A DNA stretch of 35,687 bases from Elysia marginata (Eukaryota; Mollusca; Gastropoda; Plakobranchidae). A model generated the notes under the pieces. That model was not told the origin of the DNA. It saw only the letters and a program-made list of their open reading frames with translations, and made no database searches. The translations under genes were made by a program, and so were the position numbers. This document shows, in pieces, positions 1-25,298 of the stretch; the stretch's first letter is position 1; every line of letters begins with the position of its first letter. The stretch covers positions 147,409 through 183,095 of the forward strand of contig BMAT01009635.1 of NCBI GenBank assembly GCA_019649035.1, written 5' to 3'.

Positions 1-708
1 TTAAGGCTAATTAGCAAAAACATATAACCATATCATGTTTGTTGTTGTGCCTCTTAATGAGTCTATGGTAAAGTCAATTGCTCAATTTTCTCCAACATTG
101 CTTCATGTGGAATTATCAGCCAGGTAATTTTTTTCACCTCCGATTAATTCTTACTCTTAGAATATTACTAAAATATTTTTTCCTACCATTTTTCTCTGCT
201 AAATGCTTTATGTAGTAAATTAGAATTTGGATAAACTTCAATTTTTCCCCTTTCTTTTTATCTTACGAGACACGTTAAAGCAACTATTATAGTCAATGCC
301 TATGCCTTTGATTAGAACAAAATTTATTCTCATGAGCAACAACCCGCTTTTTTACAATTGACTAGTATACATGCTAGACATTGATGTAAGTTTTCAAATG
401 TTGTGGTACCTGATTGAAATAAAATTGATAAAGGTTTTAGTAGCAGTTTTGTTTCTAAAGAAGTAAGAAACAATGCATTTTTTATCAAACTTCTTTTTAT
501 TATGATTAAGTTTTATTTATCAAAATTTTAAAAAATTGTTCAGTGATCATTTAAACTCTGTTAGTCTTTATACCCATAACATACATTTTTTTGTTAAAGT
601 AGAGAATAATTAGGCATAATTGTAAAACAAGTATATCGTATTTGAGAACACCCTAATTGCAAACAATTATAAACAATGCATGTTTTTTGCTCCATTTCTG
701 CCTTTTAG
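1..708 (+). other. Intron of the SH2/tyrosine kinase gene (5' end outside window)
   Basis: AT-rich sequence that ends in a pyrimidine-rich tract and AG immediately before the SH2 exon. I see no second SH2 exon in it: the short open stretch near 34-123 ends in a stop and does not resemble an SH2 domain. No repeat was recognised. Confidence 0.6.
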
Positions 709-14038
<13,330 letters not shown>

Positions 14039-14520
14039 AGATATTCTGCATCGTTAATCTTTTTTTCTATTGTCAACATGTCAATGTAAACTAGTTGAAA
14101 CAAGGCTTAGAGTAATTATAGTCTTGCATGAAAGTAACCGAACGAAAAAGAAATTGCTGTTTGATTTACCTTAGTGTTGGCATGAAAATGTTAGTAGATG
14201 TAAATCAAATCGCATAATAGGAAAGTGTTCATCTCAAAGAAGTGAGGTTTATTTTTATCAGCCTAGAATGAATAGGTTTATAAAGTATTGATGAAACATG
14301 GCGTTATTTCCGCACAAAATCCATTGTTTTTTGTTTTATTTTAATATTTGTCACTTAGATAATTTACAATGTCAGCTCAGGTCTTTGCAAAGGAAGGAAA
14401 GGTGAGTTCTTTATTTTGGGAGTCAATCTATCTGTTGCAACTTTCTTCTTTAAAAAAATTCAAAGAGTGGAATATTTGTTTTGAAAGTACGCAGAATAAA
14501 TCTGAATTTGACATGGCCCA
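14039..14520 (+). other. Probable start of the kinase 3' UTR with a possible poly(A) signal
   Basis: Non-coding AT-rich sequence directly follows the TAG. The first canonical AATAAA I find is at 14495-14500. Other AATAAA hexamers occur much further on (for example 24276-24281), so the real end could be far longer. No terminator-like element can be asserted. Confidence 0.35.
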
Positions 14521-17500
14521 TGTAAAGAGAACTTGCCTTGAGTTTTATGTGATTTTCTGGTGTAATAACTTTTTTTTATCTAAATGAAGCAATTAATTGA
14601 AAATATTAAAGTGAAGGAACTATATCCAGGTATGTTTTATGCTTGCACAGCAACTGGTCCTCATTTTATAAGATTGAAACGAAGTCATAATTAGTTTTAA
14701 CTTTCCTATGTTGAGGCTGTGTCTGATGCTATGTGACCAGGGAGCCTCAGCATGTTTGAATGCAGTATACTCCTGAAAGAGAAATCAGAATTTAGTTCAT
14801 ACACAAGCCTGCTTCTGATAGTTTATAAGCTTTTTGAAGTGGAAATGAGCGATTTAGGTGGACCTTTCCTGTTTGCGGAATTCTGTTAGCCAGGATATTG
14901 ATTCTTAAGCTAAAGTTTTTTCCTTCTTCTTTGAAGGAATTCCCAATGAATTTTATGCTCTAAAGGTAATTTATCAATTATCACCAGAAGACTAGTTGCA
15001 ACACATTTTGAATCAACTCAGTAAGATGATTGTTGATGTTTTAAACCATTCTTGTTTTATCTCTTGTACTTAAACACAATTATTACATATTTATTATATA
15101 AGCATGATGCAATGTTCAACTGCCTGCCCTCTATTTAATTTGCAAGCATGGGGGCCCACCAAAGAGATTTTGAAGTTTGAAAGAATGCACCTGTTGCAAA
15201 TCTAGCTTCCTGTCTTCAATCCTGGCTGGACTGCGCAGCACTGTTCTTTCTGTATGAAATGTTTGAAGTACTGTTGATTTCATCTAGTTCTTGAATAAGT
15301 TTTGTCCCGGAATGAAAACTTATGTGCATCAACTTATTTGGAAAAAAAAATCATCAAAACCTAACATGTATTGAAATTACTATTATATAAAATATACAGC
15401 TGCAGTTACTTATTGAAATCAATGTTCCGGTTTTCCTTTTTTTGTTTTTTTTTTGTTTTCAAAACAAACAATATTACAGCAACCGTTATTTCTTACGCAA
15501 AGGCCTTGTGTAGGCTAGCATTTATAAATGTTATTGTTTGTTTAAAGCAGTGAACAACAATTTTTAAATCTCTATTTCTACAATTTGCACCAGCCTAACC
15601 AAACAATTCTATCCAATGCTTTATTTTCTTTGCTGCCATTATTTTTACATGGGTTTTTGGTGATGTATCAAATATGCTTTTACTTCTTCCGCAAAAGTAT
15701 TGTTTCTTCTTTGAGCAGTTGAAATATATATATATATAATTTACTGTTGCAGATTATGTACCCTATGTGATTATGTGATAACTTTATAATGTCCTTTTGT
15801 TCTACTTAAGCTTACATGACCAGTGATTTCTATTTTGTGAGGTAATTCAAAGCTTGTTTACTTATTTTATGTTAAATTAGTCCTTTCATGTACAGAGATT
15901 AATGAAAAATTGTTTGTTTGGGGCACTAATTGACAGCAAGTCTTTGGCAACAGTTCATTAAAATAGATTTACTAAAGATGATTTTTTCTTTATTAAGCCA
16001 TCTCAGCAATAGTGATTTTATTCTCACATCTGCGTTTGGTAAATTGATAAAAATTTGCATGTTGACCACAATCTAGGAATATTATATTGTGATCATTATA
16101 TCTAAACTTTTGAAAATATCAAACCAGACCAAGCAGGCAGAACAAAACTAAGATATTGTAGCCAGATTTTATCCAGTTCAATATATTTACCATGGACTAT
16201 CAAAGAGCAGTGTCTTTTGTACTGAATACTATCTTCTAATATCCGTTTGATTGTCACTGTTCAGAGCAGCAATGTTGTGTGGAATTTGTATTTGGCACAA
16301 AAAACTCATTCTGATCACTTGCAAAATGTTTCAATGTGTGTATGCTCTTCAGTTCACAGTGGTTGTTTTTTTTTTTTTGTGAAATTTTATTAAATTCTAA
16401 TGCCAACAGCATTTCATCAAAACCACAGGATTGTTTGCAGCATATTTGTAAAGATATTCTCTTTTATAAAAGTTTTAAGTAAATCATATGTTATATATAT
16501 ATACATAAGATAAAGTATGTTTTAAATAGTTCTACTCATTTACAGGTCTATGTCAAGAGACAATGATTGCATGTATTTTATGATAAGAGTTTGTTTTATA
16601 TTTATGCAGCAACACAAAATTAAGGATAATCACCTAAGGATCATCTATCAATCATCTTTTTTCTTTCAGCTTCTAATCTTGAGGTCAATGGGACCCAAAC
16701 AATAATTATGTCAGGGCCAACCAAATATTACTGCCTATATTGAATACACTTGTCTACATCAATTGAACATACAAGCTTCATACATGTCTTTGTCGTTTTT
16801 ATTGTTTTATGCTTTTCTTTGATGTATGTATGTAATTAAAAACAGTTTTTTAATTTAAATTCTGCCTTTGAAACATTAGATTAGTTAGAGGTTTTATGTA
16901 GCTGTGATATATCGTGAAACTGTTGAAAGATTATGTCGATGCTAGCTAATTTTAAATTATTTTTGTTCTGCTATTCTCGTATTTAAAAAAATTGTAACAG
17001 CAAAATATTTAAGCAGACCAAGTTCCATTTAATTTTAGACATAATTTGCTTCTTCTACTCATTACATAACATATATGAAAGTCTTTTTTCTTGAAGAGGT
17101 AGAGAAAAGCAACCTGGACAGAAAAGATTTAGGAGATTTCAGGATATTCCAAAGTGTTCATGAATAACTCTTGGGAATCAATTAATGCTTGAAATATTGT
17201 GTCATTAAAGCTTTTGTATTTTTGCTTTGTTTGAAAGCTTAGCTTTTTTTTTTGGCCTCAGACTATTGCAGGGATCACTATCTCCACTAATCTGTGTAAG
17301 CTGTCAACTGTAGGTACTTGTCCACTTCAGATTTCTTGGGCTTGTTTTTTCTTTTAAAAAACCCATCTGCTCCAAAATTATGTTAGGTACTGCAGTGCAT
17401 TGGACAGCAGTTCTTTATAATTCAGTGTTTGCTCTTTTGTTGAAATCAGAGGTCTCTTAGGTCTCTTCTGTGATTCTTGATAACAAAGTTAACACATATG

Positions 17501-17657
17501 TGTCACATTTTCAACCAAACCATGGTAAAATGAATCTATATGCCATGATATTAAAGACTAAGACAAAAAAATGAGTTTCTTGATTTTCTTGAAAACTTGA
17601 AAAATGCAGATGCCAAGTTTTGGAAAACCACTCCTCAGTTGGGATGAGCTTAGTTAA
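14521..17657. other. Intergenic or extended 3' UTR, little recognised
   Basis: AT-rich non-coding DNA. It contains the diverged repeat at 14994-15080 and TA dinucleotide runs near 15726-15738 and 16494-16502. No coding exon was seen on either strand. Confidence 0.5.
14994..15080 (+). repeat. Diverged repeat, direct copy at 18885-18965
   Basis: AGTTGCAACACATTTTGAAT, then GTTTTAAACCATTCTTGTT, resembles GAGTTGCTACACATGATGAAT, then GTTTTAAATCACTCTTGTT, at 18885 in the same order and spacing. It is an old interspersed repeat pair of unknown type. Confidence 0.5.
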
Positions 17658-17659
17658 TA

Positions 17660-17834
17660 CAGTGGAATCCACTTAAAGTCAACACCTTTAAGGGAGACTC
17701 TTGCCTAAAGTCAACTCTGTTTGGCAGTCCCATTTTGTTTTTCTTTATATCTTTGTAACGGTTAAAGTCAGCTCTTACTTGAAGTCAACACATGTTTTCG
17801 GTCCCGAGGTGTTGACTTTATGAGGATTCCACTG
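17660..17834. mobile_element. pogo/Tigger-like MITE, 175 bp, TA target site
   Basis: The left end CAGTGGAATCCACTTAAAGT and the reverse complement of the right end (CAGTGGAATCCTCATAAAGT) differ at only two of 20 positions. TA flanks both ends (17658-17659, 17835-17836). AAAGTCAAC recurs inside about four more times in both orientations. A degenerate relative sits at 33983-34119. Confidence 0.85.
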
Positions 17835-17836
17835 TA

Positions 17837-20083
17837 TTATATTATCTTCAAGGCAAAAAAATACTTGGAAAAGTAAGCGTGGAAACATCAACTCATCATG
17901 TTGATTTGATGGTTCCGTAAGCCATACTAGATCTAATGAATGAATTTTGTGTTGAGTTGTTTTTTGTTTTGTAAAAAGTATTGTAGAATTGAGTAGTGGA
18001 ATGAGAGAAAGTGCATATCCCATTGTGATGATGTGTTTCTTTTTTTTTCTTTTCCCTTCTTTTTTTTACATTTATAAGTGGTGAAATTATTTTTAGAAAG
18101 GGCTTAAACATGTAGTTAAGAATATTTCCATTGTCAAAAAGGTCCATGGCAATCTTTAATGCCTGTTGAAATAACTAGAAATGCATAAGCTTGAGTAATT
18201 GATTGGGAACTTAACTAAGAGAATAAAAGGATAAACTCTACTGCCTTATAAATTGTATCACTAAGCATGAACCACAAATTTAACTAGGTATTAACTTTAA
18301 AAATATTTTAGATTTGCCTGTGTTTGAGTGCTCTGAAAGGAGATATGTGTAGCTCTCCCTCAAGATGAGTCGAGTTGCACTGATATTTAAACTAAATCCC
18401 TTGCAAAGGTTGATGCTTTTAGTAAATGAAAATTCAGGTATATTTTGAAATTTTGAGATGCAATCCATTATTTACAACCATAAAACATTGAAGAGATCAC
18501 TGGAAATTAGGTTCTTAACAAGGACTCATTCTTTATCTCTTAATTTCCTCTTATTGAAACTTTTAAATACATTATTGTCTTTTTTTTTCTTGATGAGGGG
18601 TCTTACTGATCACCAATCTAACAAATGCTGTAACTTAGTTTATGTTCGAGACATTAAAACCTTTTTAACACCTCTAAAAGCTTCCAAGAAACTTTAAAGT
18701 AAGGTCTTCAAATGTTTTCATTCTGCAGGTCTGTCTGCTCATTTTTGTGGGAGTGCTACTTATAATTGTAATGGCCAGTCAGAATGAAAAAAAAAATGTT
18801 GAAAATTTTACATTGTTTTTCAATGCAGAAATGGTGGGGTTTTTTCCTGAAATAAATTTACCGGTTTCCAACTTATTTAGACGAGTTGCTACACATGATG
18901 AATTAATTCATTAAGAAGATTTTTGAGGTTTTAAATCACTCTTGTTGTGTCCCTTGGAGTAAAAAAAAATTCAGCTATTTATCATTGCCATAACATTCAA
19001 TGTTGCCTTTTTTCCTTTTGGAATAATTGACTGGATGATGAAGATTTCCATTCCATAATGATGAGTTGTTGCAATAATTAAAAACTGTGTTAATGAGTTC
19101 ATTTCTTTTTGCAATTTTTCATGAACCAAATACATTTCTGTAGGGACACAATGGTTTTTTTTCAATATTCATGTATTCTGTACACTTGATTGTGAGGCTT
19201 AGAGATAGAAAATTGAAACCTGTGCTTGTCCAGGTCATGTTTTCTTCTCTCTATGTATTTGTCTGGGTAGTAAAGTGGTAACCAGTAATTTTTCATAAAG
19301 AAGTGACTAAAATTTATTTTTCATTTTGGTGAAGGAAGCCTACACATAGAAGGAAACACTACTTAGTTAGGTGATAGTTTACAAAAATTATGTCTACTCA
19401 GTCTCAGAAGTATTGCATTTTGGAACCTTGTCTAATGATAAATATAAATTTTTTCTTTAAATTCTACAAACGAGGAAACTGGTATTTGTCAATGGTACAA
19501 AAGTCATTACAACACGATGATTGACTTCAATCATGTACAATTCAAACCTGAATAATTCTAATACATGTACTTCTTAAGTTGAACTATGTTAAGATCGAGA
19601 TTTTATGCCTATTTCTTGATACACATAGCAAATTTAATTTTGGATAAATCAAAGTGGAATTTTGTTCCTCGTGAGTTTAAAATATTCAGGCTGTACTGCA
19701 TTTGGGAACAAAGATAGCAAGCAAAGTTGAATTTCCAGAAGATGAGAGCAGACAATCAAAGAACTACATTACTATCTAAACAAAGAGCACACTTATTAAT
19801 TTTTTTTAAAATTCTCATATATGGATACAAGGCATGGGCAGTTTCAAAGCCTACAAACATTAATTCTGGACTAAGTTCATTAATATAGCTCCACTGCTGC
19901 TATATTTGTTTTATATATAATGGAACAAAAAAACCCTCATGGTGGATGGTCAACAGGAAGAGTTATATTTGATATTTCTTTCATTAATATTTTTACTGTT
20001 ATTGAAATGTATAAGTTGTTACTTACATACAAAAAATGGGTTGTTGCAAATATTCATTTAGCTTTAAACATTGCACAATATAT
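17837..20083. other. Intergenic sequence, little recognised
   Basis: AT-rich DNA. It contains the repeat at 18885-18965 and a possible very degenerate family X copy around 18770-18890 (GGCCAGTCAGAATG against an inverted GTCTAAATAAGTTGG). No exon was seen. Confidence 0.45.
18885..18965 (+). repeat. Diverged repeat, direct copy of 14994-15080
   Basis: See the partner at 14994. Shared words are GTTGCNACACAT, GTTTTAAANCA and TCTTGTT in the same order. Confidence 0.5.
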
Positions 20084-20165
20084 ATTGTTGCTGTAGGTTT
20101 CTAAACAACTGATTGCAAATGCAATTGGTTATCCATTTAGAAAATCACATCTGATCTGCAACAAT
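20084..20165. repeat. 82-nt imperfect hairpin (A)
   Basis: ATTGTTGC at 20084 pairs with GCAACAAT at 20158-20165. Inside, GTTTCTAAACAACTGATTG opposes CAATTGGTTATCCATTTAGAAAA around a CAAATG loop. The TTTCTAA/TTAGAAA core is shared with hairpins B and C in the element to the right. Confidence 0.6.
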
Positions 20166-20218
20166 CGCTATGGTTTCTAATCATCTAACTTTATTTAGCC
20201 TACATTCTAAGTTAGCAT

Positions 20219-21189
20219 TTGGTTTAGTCACTCACATCCACTGCTGTAGTTTTCTGACTGTCTGACTCTGCTTGTTCCAAATTCTGAGGTAGCGGCTTAG
20301 AAACCTGAAAACCAATGGCTGTAAATTTCGTGATGGCAAACTCAGTGCTTTGTCTATACGGAGTTAGCCATTAGAAATCTATAGCAAAATATCTGTCCAT
20401 CCAGGATTTTGAGTTGTGGCAATGAATTTTAGCAACACACTATTTGTAGGCCCTACTGCTGTGAATTTTCCACAAAATATACAAATTCTATATGGAGGTT
20501 TCATGTATTTGACAAAGATGGTGGAACAAGTTTACCTAGCTAAAGAACATGCATTAAAAGTTTTAACCTTAACCATCCGAGGATTGAGATAGCATAGAAA
20601 TCTATGCTGCTGTCCTTCACAAAGTAACAAACTTCTGAGATTGAGTAGTCTTTTTTTTTGCTTGCTACAGCCTAGTTTTCACAAGCATTGCTTATGCCTG
20701 TACATCTCTTGACGCAATTTAGAAATGTATTGCTTCATTCAATTCCAAATAGATAATTTGACACTTAATAATAAAAAAAAGACTAATCATAGAGAAAGAA
20801 TTTTAAACTTTGGTGAAATATAAGCTACAGGTAGATGTTTTCAGTGCTCTAAAATTGAATGTCAACTCACTGGTCTTATTTTAACTCCCGCTGGTTTTTA
20901 TAGTTGAAAATGTTTTCTTTATTTGAAATTGGTGCAAATCTTGCAATTTTTTTTGTGCAAAATGTGGGATTTTTTGTTCAAAATTGAACAGAGATGGTAA
21001 ATGGGTAACAGTTTACTAACACCTATTGCTATAGTTTTCTAAACAGCTAACTCAAAGCTTGGGCTATATGGATTAGCTGTTTAGAAACCTTATGTGATAG
21101 GTGTTCAGGAGTCTAACTGACAAACTAAACTGAGTCTGAGACTGAGATGGTTAAAAAAGTACAGCGATGGAGCTGAGTGACTAAACCAA
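20219..21189. mobile_element. 971-bp inverted-repeat element with hairpins near both ends
   Basis: TTGGTTTAGTCACTCA (20219-20234) is exactly inverted at 21174-21189, and weaker similarity continues inward for about 50 bases (CTCCATCGCTGTA against CATCCACTGCTGTAG). About 85-100 bases in from each end lies a related hairpin: B at 20318-20385 and C at 21018-21105. The inverted arms therefore extend to about 170-190 bases. ATT occurs on both sides and might be a 3-bp target duplication. There is no coding frame, so this is a non-autonomous DNA element of unassigned superfamily. Confidence 0.6.
21018..21105. repeat. 88-nt hairpin (C) inside the inverted-repeat element
   Basis: AACACCTAT...TTTTCTAAACAGCTAA opposes TTAGCTGTTTAGAAAC...ATAGGTGTT, a long, well-paired stem. 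Hairpin B (20318-20385) has the same core (GCTATAG, TTTCTAA, GCTAACTC) and a similar loop. Confidence 0.75.
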
Positions 21190-22274
21190 TTTTAACTCAA
21201 AATTTTAGCCAAATAGAATGATTTTGTTTGAAACCTACATCGACTATAAATATTCAGCGTAGTTAACTTCTGGGAGTCTATGCATTTTTTGTTTTTTTAA
21301 GGCATTTGTGTGTGTGTTCTTTTAATCATCCCTTGTTCTAGCTAAGACTAAATATGTCACAATTTGTATTTTACCCTGTGATTTCTATAGACAAGTAATT
21401 TTGAAAAATATTTACTTGTTTAAGGCTGTATTTGTTTAGAAAAAGTTACAAATGTGCTATTTTTCTGAATTTGTGTTCTGTATATTTTGTAAAGACTACA
21501 AAGCTCAACTCTTAAATTTTCTTCAGTTTACAAGATCTCATTCAGGGTGCAGCTTACCTAGGGAGGGTAGTGAAATACTTTTAAGTCATCGAGGATGTGC
21601 TGAACACTGGTGTCCGGCAGCTTTGTAGGCTTAGGAGATACATTGGCAAAGGGTTTCTTGTAATTTGGGAGTATTTTTCGCTGTACATACTAACCACCTT
21701 GTGCATCAAAAATAATCTTAAACTTTATCAGCGCTAGTCCATCAACCAGTGGACATTAAAGTCCACTATGCCTTCAGAGACACTGGTTTCATTGAGTTAA
21801 TATCTGGAAAGCCATAGGCATGTTCTTTTTCAATTAAAACTTTTATTTGATTTGTAAAGATTTTTTACAATTTTCTTAATCTCTAAGTTCAATTATCTTT
21901 TTTTTAAATTTTAATTAAATATATATTTCATTTACTTCCTCTCTTTATGGAGCATTTGTCTTAATACTGAAATTGGAGAAAAATTTTAAACTTTTGTTTG
22001 TAGCTTTCAAAAGCAGTTTAGTAAGTATGTGACAAAGGAAATCATGAATTGTATGGTTGTAAAGGAAAAGAGGTCTTTCTGCAACCATATAGCACTGCCT
22101 TTGTAGTATACAGACAACCATGTCCAATTTGTTGTTATTGTTGTTGTTTTGTTTGCGCAAATATTATTTGATTTTTGTCAACAATCCACAGCAAAGTTTT
22201 AGAGGCAGCTGTCTGAAAAATTAGAAACAAACAAACATTTGCTTCTTTTAGTGTAATTAAGGTTTTAAGGAACT
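21190..22274. other. Intergenic sequence
   Basis: Apart from the exon-like block, 21742-21761 forms a short perfect-arm hairpin (AGTGGAC/GTCCACT around ATTAAA). Nothing else was recognised. Confidence 0.4.
21558..21680 (-). other. Unassigned exon-like block
   Basis: On the minus strand a 123-base block lies between a candidate acceptor (GTATGTACAG) and a strong candidate donor (GTAAGC). It is open for 40 codons, from RKILPNYKK to LDDLKVFHYPP, and then has TAG as its last three bases. Composition is less AT-rich than the surroundings. The acceptor lacks a good pyrimidine tract, a second frame is also open for about 32 codons, and I cannot match it to a protein family. It could be the last exon of an unrecognised gene, a pseudogene piece or chance. 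Confidence 0.25.
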
Positions 22275-22545
22275 TAAGAATTGCCTTGTGACCAGTCCTG
22301 ATTAGTCGACTGTAACTTTTTATTTGAGATAAGACCTTGTAAAAATAGGTTTATTTCTTTTTTTTTCTATATTTTGAATCAAAAGAATTTGATAGCCTGT
22401 CTGTCATTAAAATTTTGATGTTTTCATGTAATTTTTTTTATTATTATTTTAAGCTCAGAAAATTAAATTGTTAAAAATATTAAGTACTTGTCATGTAAAA
22501 ATTGCCACATCTAACTCATTTGGACTGTTAGCGGACATGTATAAA
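22275..22545. mobile_element. MITE-like inverted-repeat element (family X, copy 3)
   Basis: The left end GACCAGTCCTGATTAGTCGA and the reverse complement of the right end (AACAGTCCAAATGAGTTAGA) share the CAGTCC...GAGTYRGATGT layout of copies at 1287 and 8135. It is more diverged; edges are approximate. Confidence 0.45.
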
Positions 22546-23037
22546 AAGTTGTTTCTCTTAAACTCTGCATAGGTTTCCATAGTTACACAAACCGTAACTA
22601 GGTTTTATATTGTATGTATTGACGATTTGAAATAAAAATACTCTACTAGTTTTAACTTTTATCAAATTTTTATATTTCAAATTAAATCCTTCGTAATAAA
22701 CAAAGGCAATGGTTGGTTTGAAAAACTATGAGTATGATGCATGTATTCTTCCAATAATACAGCTTTTTTCTTTTTTCTTTTTTTCAAGTTTTTTCCTCTT
22801 GAAATACATGTATACAAGTTCAATAAAAACTTATCTATGCAATGCTAAAGCTACAAATTTTGTTTCTGTTTTTCTGATGTGCACTTGTACGTCCATCTAT
22901 TTTTCAAATATTTTGTAATGTATTTTAGCTATAGTGAAAAATGATTTCTTTCTACTGTTGCCCTGTTACTGTGCGTCTTTGTTAGGACTGGTGATATCGC
23001 ATGAAGCGTACAAAGATGGTGAAAATCCCTTAAAATT

Positions 23038-23470
23038 ATCGTAAATGTGGCGACTTTGGAATTTACATGGTTTCAGGATTAGACTGACGATCAGAATCAA
23101 ATCTTATGTGCATAACAAAATATATCCAGTCCAAAATATTTTTGTATTGTGAACTCCATTGTTGGTAATTCAAAATGGCAGTCTAGAAGGATGAAAAGGT
23201 GACAAAAATAAGGAAAGTTTACCATTAACAAAAAACCCATCAGGGAATATACAGTATCGTAAATGTGACGACTTTGGAATTTACATGGTTTCAGGATTAG
23301 ACTGGCTATCAGAATCAAATCTAATGTGCATAACAAAATATCCAGTCCAAAATATATTTGTATTGTGAACTCGCATTGTTGGTAATTAAAAATGGCAGTC
23401 TAGAAGGATGAAAAGGTGACAAAAGTAAGGAAAGTTTACCATTGACAAAAAGCCGATCAGGGAAGATACA
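23038..23470 (+). repeat. 218-bp tandem duplication, two copies
   Basis: ATCGTAAATGTGGCGAC at 23038 recurs as ATCGTAAATGTGACGAC at 23256, and the two copies align to their ends with about a dozen differences and two small indels. It is a recent local duplication. The open frame on the minus strand across it is not conserved in the second copy and is not called as a gene. Confidence 0.92.
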
Positions 23471-24949
23471 ATTAAATAACAAAATTACGCCAAAAGCTTA
23501 TTGTAGATATGATTTTTGTCATTTATTTAAAACAGTAGTGTTTTTTCATAACAGCATAACATGGTTATATAAATAATATAATTAATAATCATGATACTAT
23601 TAATTAGTGTGTATAAGATAATATATACATTAATAAGTCCACAAATTCAGAGTATACTCTTAGTTGGCAGGAGCTTTTTAACAGGCATCAGGCATTCATA
23701 TGAAAACCAAGGCCTATATACGCTAGATAAAAATATCTATTTACAGCTTTCAAATTTTGTCAGTGCTTTATAAATAAGACACTAAAGTGTATTTGCATGT
23801 GAATCAATCGATTGTTTTGTCTGGCAATGAAAGATGTACAGGTTTCCATTTGTGAAATGGAACCAAGGGTTCTTACCACGTCAATGTTGTAATTATTTAC
23901 AGCGCATGATATGTCAACCTAAAACAAATTTCAATACGTTCCTTTATAGCATGGTGTTGAAAAGATCATAAAATTATACACTGGTATATAAGTGTGTAGT
24001 GTCGAGCTATGAAGATGGGACTACTTAAACATAAAGTAATTGAATTGGTCTCTCCCAAAGGTAGAGCAAAGCTTTTGTTTTGCCTTTGGAAAAGTATACC
24101 TGGAGGTACGTAATAAGGAAACATTTGCTGTTTTTGTGTAGTAGGATCTGAGGAGGATCAAGTAAGCTTATCTTTGCATGTCCATTAGAGGGTTTTTGCT
24201 TATATAAAGATCCTCTTTCTGACAAAGAGACTTCATCTGCAAAAAATCTTACTTTGTATTGATCGTTTAGAGATCAATAAAATATTTTCTTTTTTTTTTT
24301 TGCCACATCAAAACATGCATACAATTATTTCACTGCATTAGTACCTTGCCAATAGCTCACCTTATGTTACAAGAAACGTTTGATATACATATGTAAATGT
24401 AAAGATAAAAAGATAACAGTTGCCCACCTTTTCACAGATTTATTGATAAACCCATATGTACAATATGTCATGGGTAGGATCAACTATGCAGGGTTCAAGA
24501 AGACCTTAAAAACTAAAATGGTAATAAATATCTGGCAACAATTTTGGTCTTTTCAAGCAGTGGAAAAATTATATAACATTTCCAGTTTGTGGTTGATATG
24601 ACATCAATAGATAGTTACACTGTACATATATCATACATTATACATTCTTGCATTGTAACTTGATGCTTAAACCTATGATGCGCACCTTCAGTCTTTCTTA
24701 TGTATTCATAAGTTTGTCATCAGTTGAGACTTGTATAAACTACAAATAGTTCAATAACTATTACTGTTAATACTAATTACCTCTACAAAACTTACATGAA
24801 AAGCTAACGGTTAAAGAAAAAGATCAACTGATCAATATTTATTATGAAATTGGTCGATTTAAACTACTGTCACAGGCTCAAGTTAGTAGTTAGCAGTGCC
24901 TGGTCGTTTCAAAGCTTACCATTCAAGTAGGAAAAGCAAGTGAACAGGG

Positions 24950-24950
<1 letters not shown>
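23471..24950. other. Intergenic sequence, nothing recognised
   Basis: AT-rich. AATAAA at 24276-24281 is followed by a T-run. No coding exon was seen. Confidence 0.5.
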
Positions 24951-24994
<44 letters not shown>

Positions 24995-25298
24995 TAATAA
25001 CAATTAATAATAATAAAAATAATAACAATAACTTAATTTAACAAATAATAAAAATAATTATTGTTATTATGAAAATTACAGTAAAAACAATAACAACTAC
25101 AAAAATAATAATAATTACAATAATAATAATAATAATCACTATCAATAATAATATAATAACATTAATAATAATTATTGCTATAACTATTTTTAACATTATT
25201 ATTAATATAGCGATAATAATAATGATGATGATAGAATTAATAAGTATAATAAAAATAATAATTAGTTATAATAATTAATAATTTATAATAATAATAGC
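24951..25298 (+). repeat. Imperfect AAT/TTA microsatellite
   Basis: Pure TAA triplets run from 24951 to about 24990, then decayed AAT/ATT/ACA triplets continue to about 25298. Open frames of Ile/Thr/Asn across it are repeat artefacts. Confidence 0.93.

Noticed and set aside
34..123. Possible upstream kinase exon before the GT at 117
   Set aside because: The open stretch reads MFVVVPLNESMVKS..., which does not resemble the N-terminal half of an SH2 domain, and the flanking acceptor is poor.
23097..23336. 79-codon minus-strand frame across the tandem duplication
   Set aside because: The second copy has indels that break the frame, and there is no recognisable protein.
25069..25278. Ile/Thr/Asn-rich plus-strand frame
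   Set aside because: Produced by the AAT/ATT microsatellite.
24951..25298. CRISPR-like or satellite array
   Set aside because: It is a simple trinucleotide repeat without spacers, in an animal genome.
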